64,000 nt of DNA, taken from Polytrichum commune (Eukaryota; Streptophyta; Polytrichopsida; Polytrichales; Polytrichaceae). Position 1 is the first letter of the stretch. The number at the start of each line of letters is the position of its first letter. Under the pieces are notes generated by a model. The model had not been told where the DNA came from. It saw only the letters and a program-made list of their open reading frames with translations, and searched no databases. The translations under genes and the position numbers were made by a program. Positions 34,354-45,198 of this stretch are shown here, piece after piece. The stretch lies in the NCBI GenBank assembly GCA_950295325.1, contig OX485806.1, forward strand, positions 20,832,001 to 20,896,000. Reading direction: 5' to 3'.

Positions 34354-34680
34354 CACTAATTAGTCCTAATACTGTGGGCCACAATAATTCTCTAACCCAC
34401 TCATTTTTACAATGAGAATCAATGTGGGCCACAATAATTTCCAACCCACACTAAATTTCTCTTAGAAATTTAGTGTGGGCCACATTAATTTTTTTTCTGG
34501 AAAATCAATGTGGGTGATAATTTACTTTGTGCTACTTTATTCCAATAACCAATATTCATTGTGTTGGTCGCAAGTCTTCATGAAGACTTAACTTAGGGGA
34601 AGACCCTGGGTGTTGGGTCCATGTTAATTTCATCTCGACTAGAAAATTAGTGTGGCCCACACTAATAGGACTACTTAGTG
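34354..34680. mobile_element. TIR element (MITE) with TA target site
   Basis: The ends are imperfect inverted copies about 45 bp long: CACTAATTAGTCCTAAT on the left, and CACTAAGTAGTCCTATT when the right end is read on the other strand. Each is followed by GTGTGGGCCACA-type sequence. TA flanks both ends (34352-34353, 34681-34682). The motif TGTGGGCCACA recurs several times inside, in both orientations, so much of the element can fold back. There is no ORF. Confidence 0.75.
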
Positions 34681-34905
34681 TAGCATGCCTAGCCTTCTGT
34701 CAGGGTGTTGTCAGTCAATTTGACAACGCCCGCCATGGCATTCCTTCCATGTTAATTATTCCAGTTCACTTTCCAAGCCCACTACACCAAAAAGTGATTC
34801 CATCTAACATAGCCCTAAAATTCCACTAACATAAGGGATTTTGGTGGTATAAGATTCTTCCATGCTTCAGAGTGTCTATAGGGATCTACAGTTCATAATC
34901 GCTTA

Positions 34906-35454
34906 AGGGATGTTTACACCATGGACCATGAAGTTGTCCCAAGGCCGTGTACAATATGTGATTGGTTGTTGAACACATCCCAGGTCCACTTTGGTTTACA
35001 CCAAGGAAAAAATGTCAGAGTGATCATGGAGTTCGAGGTCCCCAAAAGACATATTTTAAGGCCTACATTATCCAGTGACACAATCCAACTTATTTTGCAG
35101 TGGGAGAGGCAAAAGAGGTGCTCTACTAGAAAAAGGCAAGGGTCCATGGCAAAGAAATGTTGTTGTAACAAAAAAAAACAATGAAATATTTTTCGGGGGA
35201 AGAGAAGATGAAGACAAGACAAGACAAGAGAATGGTCAAACTTCATTTTTTTTTAAAACTGCCTTTTTGGGGCATGTATTAAAAAAAATAAGCAGATTCA
35301 CTTTTTGGCGCATGGTCATTCCTCTGGGTCCACATTTGGTTTACACCTAGTGAGGGGTCCAAAGGCTTTGTAAATTGGTTTTCTAAGAAATTGGACCATG
35401 TAAAAATGACATCTTCCATGGTCCGACTTCATGGTCCATGATGTAAACGAGCCT
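34906..35454. mobile_element. PIF/Harbinger-like MITE, TTA target site
   Basis: The left end AGGGATGTTTACACCATGG and the inverse of the right end AGGCTCGTTTACATCATGG match for about 35 bp (continuing GACCATGAAGT). TTA lies on both sides (34903-34905, 35455-35457), the duplication typical of PIF/Harbinger elements. It is 549 bp with no transposase. A related left half is at 58638-58900. Confidence 0.8.
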
Positions 35455-36525
35455 TTAGTCTCAATTGTGTTGTTACAACAACGCACCACAATTTTTGTTA
35501 ACAAGCATTATGATAGATGCTCCGTGCTAGATGCTCCTACTTACGCTCCGTCCAGATGCTCTTTGAAGATGTGATCAAACGCCCTGCACAGTTCCAGAAT
35601 TAATGGTGTACAATTGGGCCTGCACAGCAGTTCATGTCCACTGTTAGATTTTTTCTTCCTCGGATTGGTACCCTTAGCTTGACACCCTATGATATATATG
35701 ACTCCTTGTTAATGCGACTTATGTACAGTACATTGCACACAAGAACTATGGGTATGTGTAGTTCACAGTTGCTTGCAACCAAATAAATGAATCCGCGCTT
35801 CGATTACTGCTTCTAAGTGCTGCAAGCGAAAGAAGAAGTGAGTACAACTGATGTGCTGAGAAGAATATTGCAATTGAAGAACCATGCTTGCCAATTGATG
35901 TCTTCCTGGTCTACAAAATGTTCCAGAAATCAAATGTTGGCCTCTGTATAGTGACATAAAATGCCATATGACACTAAATACAGTAATTAGTGTCATATTG
36001 TACTTACTGGGATCACTTTCGTTTATGATACTAATGGACCAAATGTATCATGTACTAGCCTTCATTTTCAAAATAATTAGGAGAAAGGCAACCTCATTTT
36101 CTGCATAAAGTTTCACAAGTAGGGAATGGTAGAATGCCAGAGACACTTGATTTTAGTGCAATATAAGAAATATGTCAAGAACCTATGTGTGACCAATCAA
36201 CATTGATATTATAACCTAGCAACTCAAACAGAGTCCACGTACCACAAAGGGAGGCAATAAACTTGAACTTGTCCCAAGGGGACGCTCGAACAGGTACAAA
36301 GGGCCCGCACGCTCATATTCACATCAGAATAATCCCTGATATTAATTTTTCTTTTCTTTTCTTTGCATTGCACAAGCGTAGGGAGAAGGTGAACATTTGC
36401 CGTTCATGCACTTTGTAGGATTACGAAAGAAGCGCATCTCAAATGAAGGAATGCATCAAATGGCAAAGAGATAATGCGACAAAATGGCAAGAGAGGTGTG
36501 TGCTGTCACGTCACTGAATCACCCA
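35455..36525. other. Intergenic with old repeat sequence
   Basis: At 35947-36200 lie a short inverted repeat (GACACTAA ... TTAGTGTC) and a block (AATGGACCAA, GGCAACCTCAT, AAGTTTCACAA, GAGACACTT) that recurs in order at 41890-42010. No gene was seen. Confidence 0.5.
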
Positions 36526-39155
36526 TCATAAAAAGGAACATCGCTGCACCGGTACACGTATCCAGCCCCCGTTCCAGTATGGAACAAATCCCAGAGAGAG
36601 GTTTGGAAATTCCAAGAATATCCTCCTATATGTAATTCCCCCCAGTGAAATTACTGGCGGAGATTCGTCCTCTAAGCCTTCCTGCACGGATCGTACTTTG
36701 GAGAACAAACCTTGTGCGCTTTCAAATAAAGAGATTCTTAGGTCTTGATGAAATGAAATAGGATTACTACTTTTTTGTTCTTGATGCCTGTCCAACGATG
36801 ATTTTAGCTATATGTCTTACCTTCAAATTGTCAAAGCTAGAATTAATTATACTACTATCTTCAGCGAAGGAGTCCCCTACACATCCCAAATCTCATATGC
36901 ATCGCATAATCGATGGAAAGCATATTATTAATGAGAAGTTATGAGGTTGCACGCTGCACTATACAATTGAATTTGAATTTCATTTACGATGAACACATTA
37001 TTTTGTCTCCCTGATCTCTTCTCGGCTTCGTCTCAAACCTGTAGTCTGTATCCTCTATCAATCGTTTCTCTGTGTTATACGTCTGTCGTAGTCTCGAGTC
37101 TCTGTCCAGTTTCTGTATCATATGGCCACACACACTCTGCCATGGACATTGACGAATTATTTGTCAACAACTGCTAAATTGATATCTACCACAACGTGAC
37201 CGGCTCAAATGAAATGTACGTGGACAAATGCACAAAAGAAGCTGACCTCCTTCATGAATATCGATGCCCAGAACATAATGAGACCTGTAGCACTTCATAA
37301 ACACCGCAAGTTCCCTCCCACGATCACGAATCTTCTTATCATTCAAGTTCACTTCATCCAGCTGTAGTAACTCTTCAATCTCCTCTTGCCTCATTTTTAA
37401 AGTTTTTCGTATGTCTTCGTGAAAACTGCATTGAATGGTGAAGCGAGATCATCTCTATGTTCACGCTCTAATGCGTTTTGACTGCGTTTATATCAACTTA
37501 TTGAGCACAATAATGTCACAGATATGACACTTTCTCTCAGTGCAAACTATGAATGTCACAAAGTTAACAAACGAATATGACATTGAATCCACCGGATTCC
37601 AGTAGTGACGCTCTGATCAACTAAGACGCAATTTGCAGATGATATGTTCACTGGTGTCACCAACCAATTAATAATAGTGAGCAAACGCTGCAGCTTGGAA
37701 GTGCTGACCGATATTCAAACTCTTGCGTCGCAATAATTGGTCAGCTGTGGATCTTCTAGCAGATGACTACAGAAAAGTGCTGAACTAAGTACATCGAGAA
37801 CATATTCATTCCAAAGTCCTCTTTGACAAAATCTGAGCAGATGAACTAAAAAATTCCACAGTATCAGAAGCCAGAAATCCTTATCATAAAGCATTAATGC
37901 ATACTGGAACTTGTTCGCAAACAGCCCCATGAAAATAGCTGTCAAGAATGAGTGGCATAGCTGTATTCACCATGCTTCCTCTGAATTATTATGATGACTT
38001 TTTTGGATGCTTACGCTTGTTGTTCAAGTGGATTCTTCATGCACGCAATTAATGGAAATATTAAGTAAACGTCGTTCACCCGAATTCCTAGTGAAAAAGG
38101 AACAAGGAAATGATTCCCAATGCAGCGATTCGTTTCTGTATACAAATCGTGAATCAGACAATCACCTACAGAAGTATTGCTCATGATGAAGTTTTAGATC
38201 GCCTCAAACGAGATGACGTACCTTCTATTTGCATGCGCCCGCTTAATGCCGGAGCTGTTGTATGCCGCGGACAATTCGGCCAGGGTCTTCGCTAGCTTAT
38301 TTCTGTGAAGCTCTCCGGGTTCATCCTCGTCTCCAACATTGTCTTCAATTTTGTTTAAGCCCTGGCTGTCTCTAAGGCGTTTTTGGCCCCTCCCGGGTTC
38401 TGAGCTACCTTCTGCGAGGTCGCTCTTAGTAGAACGTTGCCCAAACATTTTTGCGCAGTCAGTCTCAGGACTCGCGATCATCTCATGATTTTGATGATCA
38501 ATTGGAAAATATGACAGATGTCTTAGAATCGAGTACACTCGCATGCAGGGACATTGACAAGGAGGCACGCGTAGCCAAATTAAACATGTAAACCAAAACC
38601 AAAAACGACACCCGAATGACAAAATGTTGGTGCCTTCACAGAGACTTATGAGACCTACTTTGTACAACTCAATTTTGAGATTCATACGTTGATGCTTCAT
38701 CAAGGCTTCAAATAACGACTTATAAGCTAACCACAACCCCACTAACCTCAGCTCCTAAGACCTTTTTAGGTGGTCCAGATGTACGTGCAATAACCTAAAC
38801 AAATAATGCTCACAGCCTAAAACCAAAGAACGGGAAGAGAACCAGCTACTTACAGCTCTCCAGAGCTTAGCCAATTGACTTTAGGATGTCCTTGAGATGC
38901 TATTACATGCCGAGCCACAAAAATTAAAAGGAAACAATTCTTTGATTAACATACATCGAGTATAGGGCGAGTATACTCAAACTGAATTTTCACATTTTCA
39001 CAGCACTATATAGGCTCACATAGGCGACTAACTAATCTATCGTAATGTTTGATTTTTGCAAAAACAAAATTCTTAACAGAACTGCGTACCAGGTTGGCAG
39101 TGTAAGCACCGTCGCTAGATTGGCCACTCTCTTCGTTGTTATTCTTGCTGGCCAT
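36526..39155 (-). CDS. Unknown 234-residue coiled-coil protein, four exons
   Basis: Four exons (39155-39090, 38463-38222, 37425-37247, 36743-36526) join with matching phases into 705 nt ending at TGA 36528-36526. Residues 1-102 are polar and charged (MASKNNNEESGQSSDGAY, then GRGQKRLRDSQGLNK and an acidic NVGDEDEPGE), like a nuclear protein. Residues about 85-155 are helical and heptad-like (HRNKLAKTLAELSAAY, HEDIRKTLKMRQEEIEELL). Residues 163-234 form a less charged C-terminal part (ISLFESAQGLFSKV, LSLGFVPYWNGGWIRV). I do not recognise the family. The codon-level fit of all three junctions is the main evidence that the gene is real. The exon 2 and exon 4 acceptors (CCTGAG, CATCAAG) are less canonical than the others. 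Confidence 0.6.
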
Positions 39156-39895
39156 ATCGTAAGCGGACCTCTTTCACAAGAAAAGAATAATCTCAGGAAT
39201 AGGTCTAATTATTCGCAAAGCTTCAAACCTTGCGTCTAAGTTCTTATTATATCAGACAAATTGACAGATCAGGTGTTAAAGCTTTATCATCCTACTAGAG
39301 AAGACACCCTACGACCATTGATCCTCAAATTACAAGCAATGACACTAGAACTTACGTCTTTCCATCTCATCTTTACACATCTCTTCCTCAGACCACAGGC
39401 TAATCTCTGACTAAGATTTTATTGATTAGCATCACGGGAAATGCTGATTTCCGGAGCACACATTCCACAACCGGCCAGGACGATCATCTTTGCAGAAGGA
39501 CCTCGAGAATCATCCCCTTCGCTGCTGGCCTGACAACCTTGACATTTGAGATGCGACTGCTAGAGACGAACGAAACACGTATTTACTTCCTGGTCGATGT
39601 ACTCTTGGTTCATTCTATGGAATTCTCCCAGTCGCCTACAGCCATGCGTCCTACAAGCGCAGAGGTGCTTACTGATGTAGCTGGAACTCGACGTCCGCTG
39701 TTGCGACGAAACTGTCCGCTGTAGAGAATTTGCAAATTGATGAACTCGCGGTCGTGATGACCTCCAGCTTGCAGAAGGAGAAGCTCACATGATCTGAAGA
39801 ACGATGGATGAGAACGTAGGTACGTTCAATAGAAGAAATGAAGACATGGATGTCGGGGAATAATGGTGGACATTAGATGAAGGCTTGCTGATTAA

Positions 39896-40283
39896 GGGCC
39901 GGTTCACACGGGTCCCAAGTCCTAAGTCCAACGTCACTTGAGGTCCATCCGTGCAATCTTAGCCGTTGAGAGCATTAAGATGGGATTTTCCACTTCATAC
40001 GGGTCTCAAGTCCTATGTCTCGAGTATGTCATGAATGTCTATATGGCAGCACTTTTTGAAGGTGAGGTTTGGGACTTGTGTTGAGAGTTGGGTCGAGCAA
40101 AAAGTTAGACCCAACTCTCAACAAATGGGTTCCATGAATATTTTTGTATAAAATAATCAAGATCCAATTTTAATGATCATTAACCATATTTTTATGATTT
40201 ATTGAGGCTCAAAAGTTGGGACTCTGCCTCCATGTTGGGACTTGCTAACATGAGTGAGACTTGGGATCCATGTGAATTGGCCC
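39896..40283. mobile_element. PIF/Harbinger-like MITE, TAA target site
   Basis: The left end GGGCCGGTTCACACGGGTCC and the inverse of the right end GGGCCAATTCACATGGATCC match, continuing CAAGTC. TAA flanks both sides (39893-39895, 40284-40286). It is 388 bp with no ORF. It lies about 740 bp upstream of the unknown coiled-coil gene. Confidence 0.8.
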
Positions 40284-40286
40284 TAA

Positions 40287-42781
40287 GTTCCTAGGCCTAC
40301 GTAAAGACCCAAGCTGAAATTCCCTTCATAATCTGAGATAGCCTTATTTTGTGTAATTCATCCCACCCCACGTATTTCAGAGTGCAGTACATTTTTGGAC
40401 ATGGCATTACGTTTCTTAATCAATCAAAGCCGTTGAATTTTTGTCCTTGGGCCATTACATTCAGTAATAAATTGGGAGAAGTGCATTATGGGGAACACAA
40501 ACACCAATGCTTGGCTACCGCCTCGCATGGTGCCCTTATTCCCCATAAATGACCTCCCCCAATGCATTACTATTAATTAATTTGCATCCACCTAGATCAC
40601 TTGAGTTTCTATTTATAGGAGAGTCTAGGGTATTATGTATCGTATACAAGCGTACCTCTCATTCATCCAACATAAAGCCCTAAAATAGCATGCAAATCTC
40701 ATGTTACTCATTCTAGTTGATTTATCTTTAATTAATGATCTTGAATTAATGTGGATGAGGCCATTTGAGATGAATCAACAATAAATTAACTATAGGGGGT
40801 CAATTTTTTATGTGGGATGGATGAGGGGTACACATGTATATGATAATTCTATCTCTTCTTATTTTTGAAGGACCAATGTTGCACTTACTGGGCTCACATT
40901 CTTGTATGATACCCCAGGGTGTGCACTATTCATTAAAACCAAGCATCACGTGCGTGCATGCCCCTTATTAAAATACCCCTGTATACATTTTATTTTTGCT
41001 AAAATCAAGCAATATACTTACAAATCTCATTGCTTCAAAATACATTTCCATACATACACAAGGGTCCAAAAACAAATACAGAAATTATATATAACATGTG
41101 TACAAATGTTTGGAAATCCAAAAATATGGCCCTATTATATGTATAATATCAAATCATGGATTTTTAGTTATAAAGTCGTTACTTAGTGGATGAAAAAACA
41201 CATGATTCTTGGTCCAGGTCTAACTTGAACGCGTAAACGCGTAAATGCGTACTTTACATATATTTTTCTATAGCCTCATGTATATCTACTTCTTGCTTAA
41301 TAGCAATATGTCTCTTGTACGTACATTTTGTACATGCTTGTTGTAAATAATACCCCTTTTGTGCACCCACGTGTATAAATACAGTACTTGAACAGTGCAC
41401 TCCCTGGGTATGATACGGGTATGATAGTAAGGTTCAAGTCACATGGACCCATCCACCCTTTCTTTTTTGGAGGGGAGAAGAAGAAGAAGAAGAAGAGTCC
41501 ATATGACTTGACCTAAGGTAGATGGTTTTTGAATGATTACATTTTCCAAACAACCCACTTCTCCTAGGTTACGAAACATGCAATTAGTACAAAATGGTTA
41601 GCAAAATTTCCAAATCGAGGCCATAGCCAATTTCCTCATCTAGTTACCTTTTCATTATCAAAGTGTTTAGAAGACTTGCAACTCATGAAAATGGTCATAT
41701 AGTTCCCCCAAATTATGTTGTCGATTATTGAGCTTAGAATGGTTATCATATTTTGAGCATGCAATCCAACATCTATTAAACACATGCATTTTAGGCATCC
41801 AATCTTGGATCCACACCAAAACCATGTACCACTCAAAAATAAGTGTATGATTAAGGGAAGTAATTGAAGTAGGCACATCTACCTTAATGGACCAATTCTA
41901 TCGTTTACAAAGTCTTCATTTACAAATCATTAGGGTAATGGCAACCTCATATTGCACCATGAAGTTTCACAATTAGGGTATGATATAATATTGGAGACAC
42001 TTAATACCAACACATTAGAGTTATCCTTTATTCCGATGAGGTTTTATGTTGTGAGTTGGTCCCCTATGATCTCCCATTGGTTTAGCAAACTATTTTGGTT
42101 CATTGATGATCAAACTCGTTTTAGCACCTCATGGCATACCAAAATGAGTTTGTCCCTCAATGATCTGATATAGAATGTTCTTCATTCAAACCTCCACACT
42201 ACCACCAATCATGCACCAAAAACTAACCAAACTTGAAAGGTGTTGTATGCAAAACAATCAACTCTTGACCAAAAGATTTGTTGAATTAAAGGATATTAAC
42301 TTTAATATATGAAATATGTTGAGAACTTATACACCAATCCAACATGTGTTCAGACATTCAACCTTGTAAACTATAATTGGGAGTTATGTTAAGAATGCAT
42401 TAAGTCAAAGAGCATACTATAATATAGTCCCAGGGGGAAACTCATGGAGAGATTCAAACTGACATGATTGGGAAACAATGTTGATACCACCTATTTACAT
42501 TTACCATGATCTTTTTAGGGCAAATATTTCTAGATATTTTCCATTGTACCTCATGTAAAAAGGGAAAAGATAAAGTATCACATGGAATAAGCATATAGGA
42601 TATACATGGGATAAAAGTAAATTTTTATCTTGATTTATACATATATCAAGGCTATTGTGGTCTATTGAGGTTTCAAGGTGGATATAGTTTTACAAAAGAG
42701 GTAGACGCCATATCATTCATTGTGAGAATTGTATAAATACATGTGTGTTTCACCTACCATTAGTGGCATATATATATAATC
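40287..42781. other. Intergenic, AT-rich, old repeats
   Basis: The stretch holds repeat family A copy 2 (41690-41880) and a block shared with 36030-36200 (41890-42330). There is an (AAG)n patch at about 41480-41495. No gene was seen. Confidence 0.5.
41690..41880 (+). repeat. Dispersed repeat family A, copy 2
   Basis: Same order of motifs as at 640-930: AAATTATG, TTGAGCTTAGAATGGTTA, ATTTTGAGCATG, GGATCCACACC, CCACTCAAAAATAAG. This is the best-preserved of the three copies seen. Confidence 0.5.
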
Positions 42782-44099
42782 CTCGGGGGGGGGGCACTGG
42801 CGAAAAATGTAGGAACTACGTGCGATAAAATATAGGGTCTTGTATAAAAATTTGGCGTAAAATTTGTAAAATTATTAGATGTAGTATAGGGTGCTCTGGG
42901 ATTGTGAAACATGATTATATGTAATATAACATTTGACAAAACATGATTAAATTACCTAAGTGGTACATATAAAATAGCATGGAGAAAAAACGATAGTTTC
43001 AAAAATGAAATACTTTGCCACCAAAATATGGCATGTTCTATATAGGAAGGGTTCAAAAGATAAGGGTGAAGGTTGGTACTAAGTGGGGCAATTGTTGGCA
43101 ACCCATTGACTTGATGAAACGTGCAGTCCATAATGGAAATAGAGAAACGCTCTTCCCAACTGCTATGGCTTACCTCCATTGGTTCAAAAAACAGCCGGGT
43201 CTCAACAAATATAAGTATGTTGAGAGTGACTGCGTGTGGGTTGATGTGGATGCTATTATCTCAACTGTGTCTCTAGTGTATGAATCAACTAGCAAAATCT
43301 ACACCTTAGATGAGGTAGATGCAAACTCATTGAGTGAGTTCATTTCAAATAAAAAATAAAACCTGCTAAATTTGCACTATCTCACACATGTGGAGATATA
43401 ATTTGGAAAAAGGGTTGAATGATCATTAGTATACCTTGAAATCTGTAGTATTCATTTTAGTTCGAGTACCCTCATATCTCCCACATGTGTAAATGGTATC
43501 CTAGCTAGTTTAGGTGGATTTTGCTTGCATGGCGTGGGATTTTCCTCCAATGTGTAGGATTGGAAGATCAAGGCATCAATTGTAGGGCTTCTGCAAACCT
43601 TGTAAATGTGACTTTGAGACACATGTGGCTGGCCTGTTCCCTAAGACCTCAAGGTTTCTAACTGTGTTATCCAACACAACTTTTATTCATTGGCTCGTGT
43701 TGCTTAATGACATGTAATTGCAATCTTTTGTTGTTATTGTTTAGAGTTTTGCTTTGCCCGGACTTCAGTGTGACCCTGAACCCTAAACCCTAGTAAATGT
43801 TTGTTTCTCTTACTTTGTACACGTGCTTCTAACGAGAATTCTATTGTATCATACACTTTAAGGAATGAGGGCAATCAGGGGAAAAAAATTACATATAAGT
43901 AATATAGGGTACCATAAAATCAACCATCCAAGAATTTATAATTACCAATAGGGTGCAAATAATCACAACAATTTACCATTATTTCAAAAATTAGCATCCC
44001 TTATAATCCTTTCTCATAGGTAAATAACCCCCATTTTAATAGGTCATTATCGCAGGTGTATGCAAAATATACAAGGGAGTGCCCCCCCCCCCCCCCGAG
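42782..44099. mobile_element. hAT-like non-autonomous element with G-tract ends, 8-bp target duplication
   Basis: The left end is CTCGGGGGGGGGGCACT and the right end is its inverse (AGTGCCCC...CCGAG). ATATAATC flanks both sides (42774-42781, 44100-44107), an exact 8-bp duplication, as made by hAT-type transposases. The body is 1318 bp with no transposase, but it carries a 114-codon ORF (43015-43359). A second member of the family lies 200 bp downstream. Confidence 0.75.
43015..43359 (+). CDS. 114-codon ORF inside the hAT-like element, function unknown
   Basis: The reading frame (MPPKYGMFYIGRVQKIRVKV to SLSEFISNKK) has balanced composition, with Trp, Cys and charged residues, unlike a chance ORF in AT-rich DNA. 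Its middle reads VESDCVWVDVDAIISTVSLV. I do not recognise it. It may be a fragment of a captured host gene or of the lost transposase. The sister element at 44305-45190 has a shorter, non-matching ORF at the equivalent place, so the two carry different cargo. Confidence 0.35.
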   Translation: MPPKYGMFYIGRVQKIRVKVGTKWGNCWQPIDLMKRAVHNGNRETLFPTAMAYLHWFKKQPGLNKYKYVESDCVWVDVDAIISTVSLVYESTSKIYTLDEVDANSLSEFISNKK

Positions 44100-44304
44100 A
44101 TATAATCTCGGTTTCCTTACAAAGCTTTCATATGCAAAAGAGGTTTTGTTTCATAGTCAGGTGCACATGCTTGTCCTAGTCCTAATGAAGCTTAGAGTGC
44201 CCTCCCTCCCCCCGATAGCAAGTAGTGGACCATAGCTTCTTGCACATTCTTTATGCACTCCAAGATGTGGACCTTTTTTTTTGGATAGGAAATGTATGTT
44301 GTAC

Positions 44305-45190
44305 ATTGGGAGGTCACTTGCGAAAATCGTAGAAACAACGTGCAATAAAAAAAATAGGGTCTAGTATATTCATTGTAGGTAAATTTTGAAAAAAAACGTA
44401 CATATAATACAGGGGGTTTAAAAATAATGACACATGTTTACATGTAAAATACCATCAAATATAATGGCCTCTCTTATCTAGTCAGTACATGTAAAATAAC
44501 ATGGAAACAATTACTAGGGGTAGCGGGTCTAGGGTAGGGTCTATGCTAGTGGATGAAAAATGCAATGTTCTCTTGAAAATGCTTGGATGGATGACTTCGC
44601 ACGTTGGCTTGCTTGAATGTTACCAAACCAACGGTTCCAATGTGGAGTTAATTGTCTCTACCCACGTGCCGGGAGGGAAATTTTCAGCGTTTTCTTTGAC
44701 TTTATTTCACGATCTAAGACAATGCTTCAATTGCATGCCTTTGCCTTAGGTTTATTCTTTTGATTTAGTTCATGTGAGTTTATCATTGTGGCTGAACTTC
44801 ATAATTCATGGTTGTGGGAAGAAAAGTGTCCTCCATGAAAAAAATGTCGCTTACATAACCAAAAAAAATGAGGTTTACAAAATAAAATGCAGTTTAAGAA
44901 AAAATGGACAACAGTTGGGCTCCAAGAAAAAAAAATTGAGGTAAAGTCAAAAGAAAATGGTTGCTTGGAATATAAGGAAAAATAAAATAAAATATGGTAT
45001 TTTATAATGATTCCACCAAAAAATTATAATGACTGATAGGGTGTATTAAAATACAAGCATTTATCTTTATTTTGAAAATTACCATCCCTTACAATATTTT
45101 TTGCAAGGTAAATAGCCCCCCGATAAATAGGTCATGAGCACACGTGTATGCATCAATTAAAGAGGGTCTCCCGGAGTGACCTCCCCGTGA
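44305..45190. mobile_element. Second G-tract hAT-like element, shorter relative of 42782-44099
   Basis: The left end (GGGAGGTCACTTGCGAAAAT) and right end (inverse GGGGAGGTCACT) are inverted. Flanks are TGTTGTAC and TGTTGTAT (44297-44304, 45191-45198), seven of eight bases alike. About 200 bp at the left end and 190 bp at the right match the larger element (CGTGCAATAAAA, TAGGGTCT; TTACCATCCCTTA, GGTAAATA, ATAGGTCAT). The central parts differ. Confidence 0.65.
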
Positions 45191-45198
45191 TGTTGTAT

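Noticed and set aside
43771-43798. Telomere-like CCCTAAACCCTAG
   Set aside because: Only about two units; such short runs are common in plant genes and elements.
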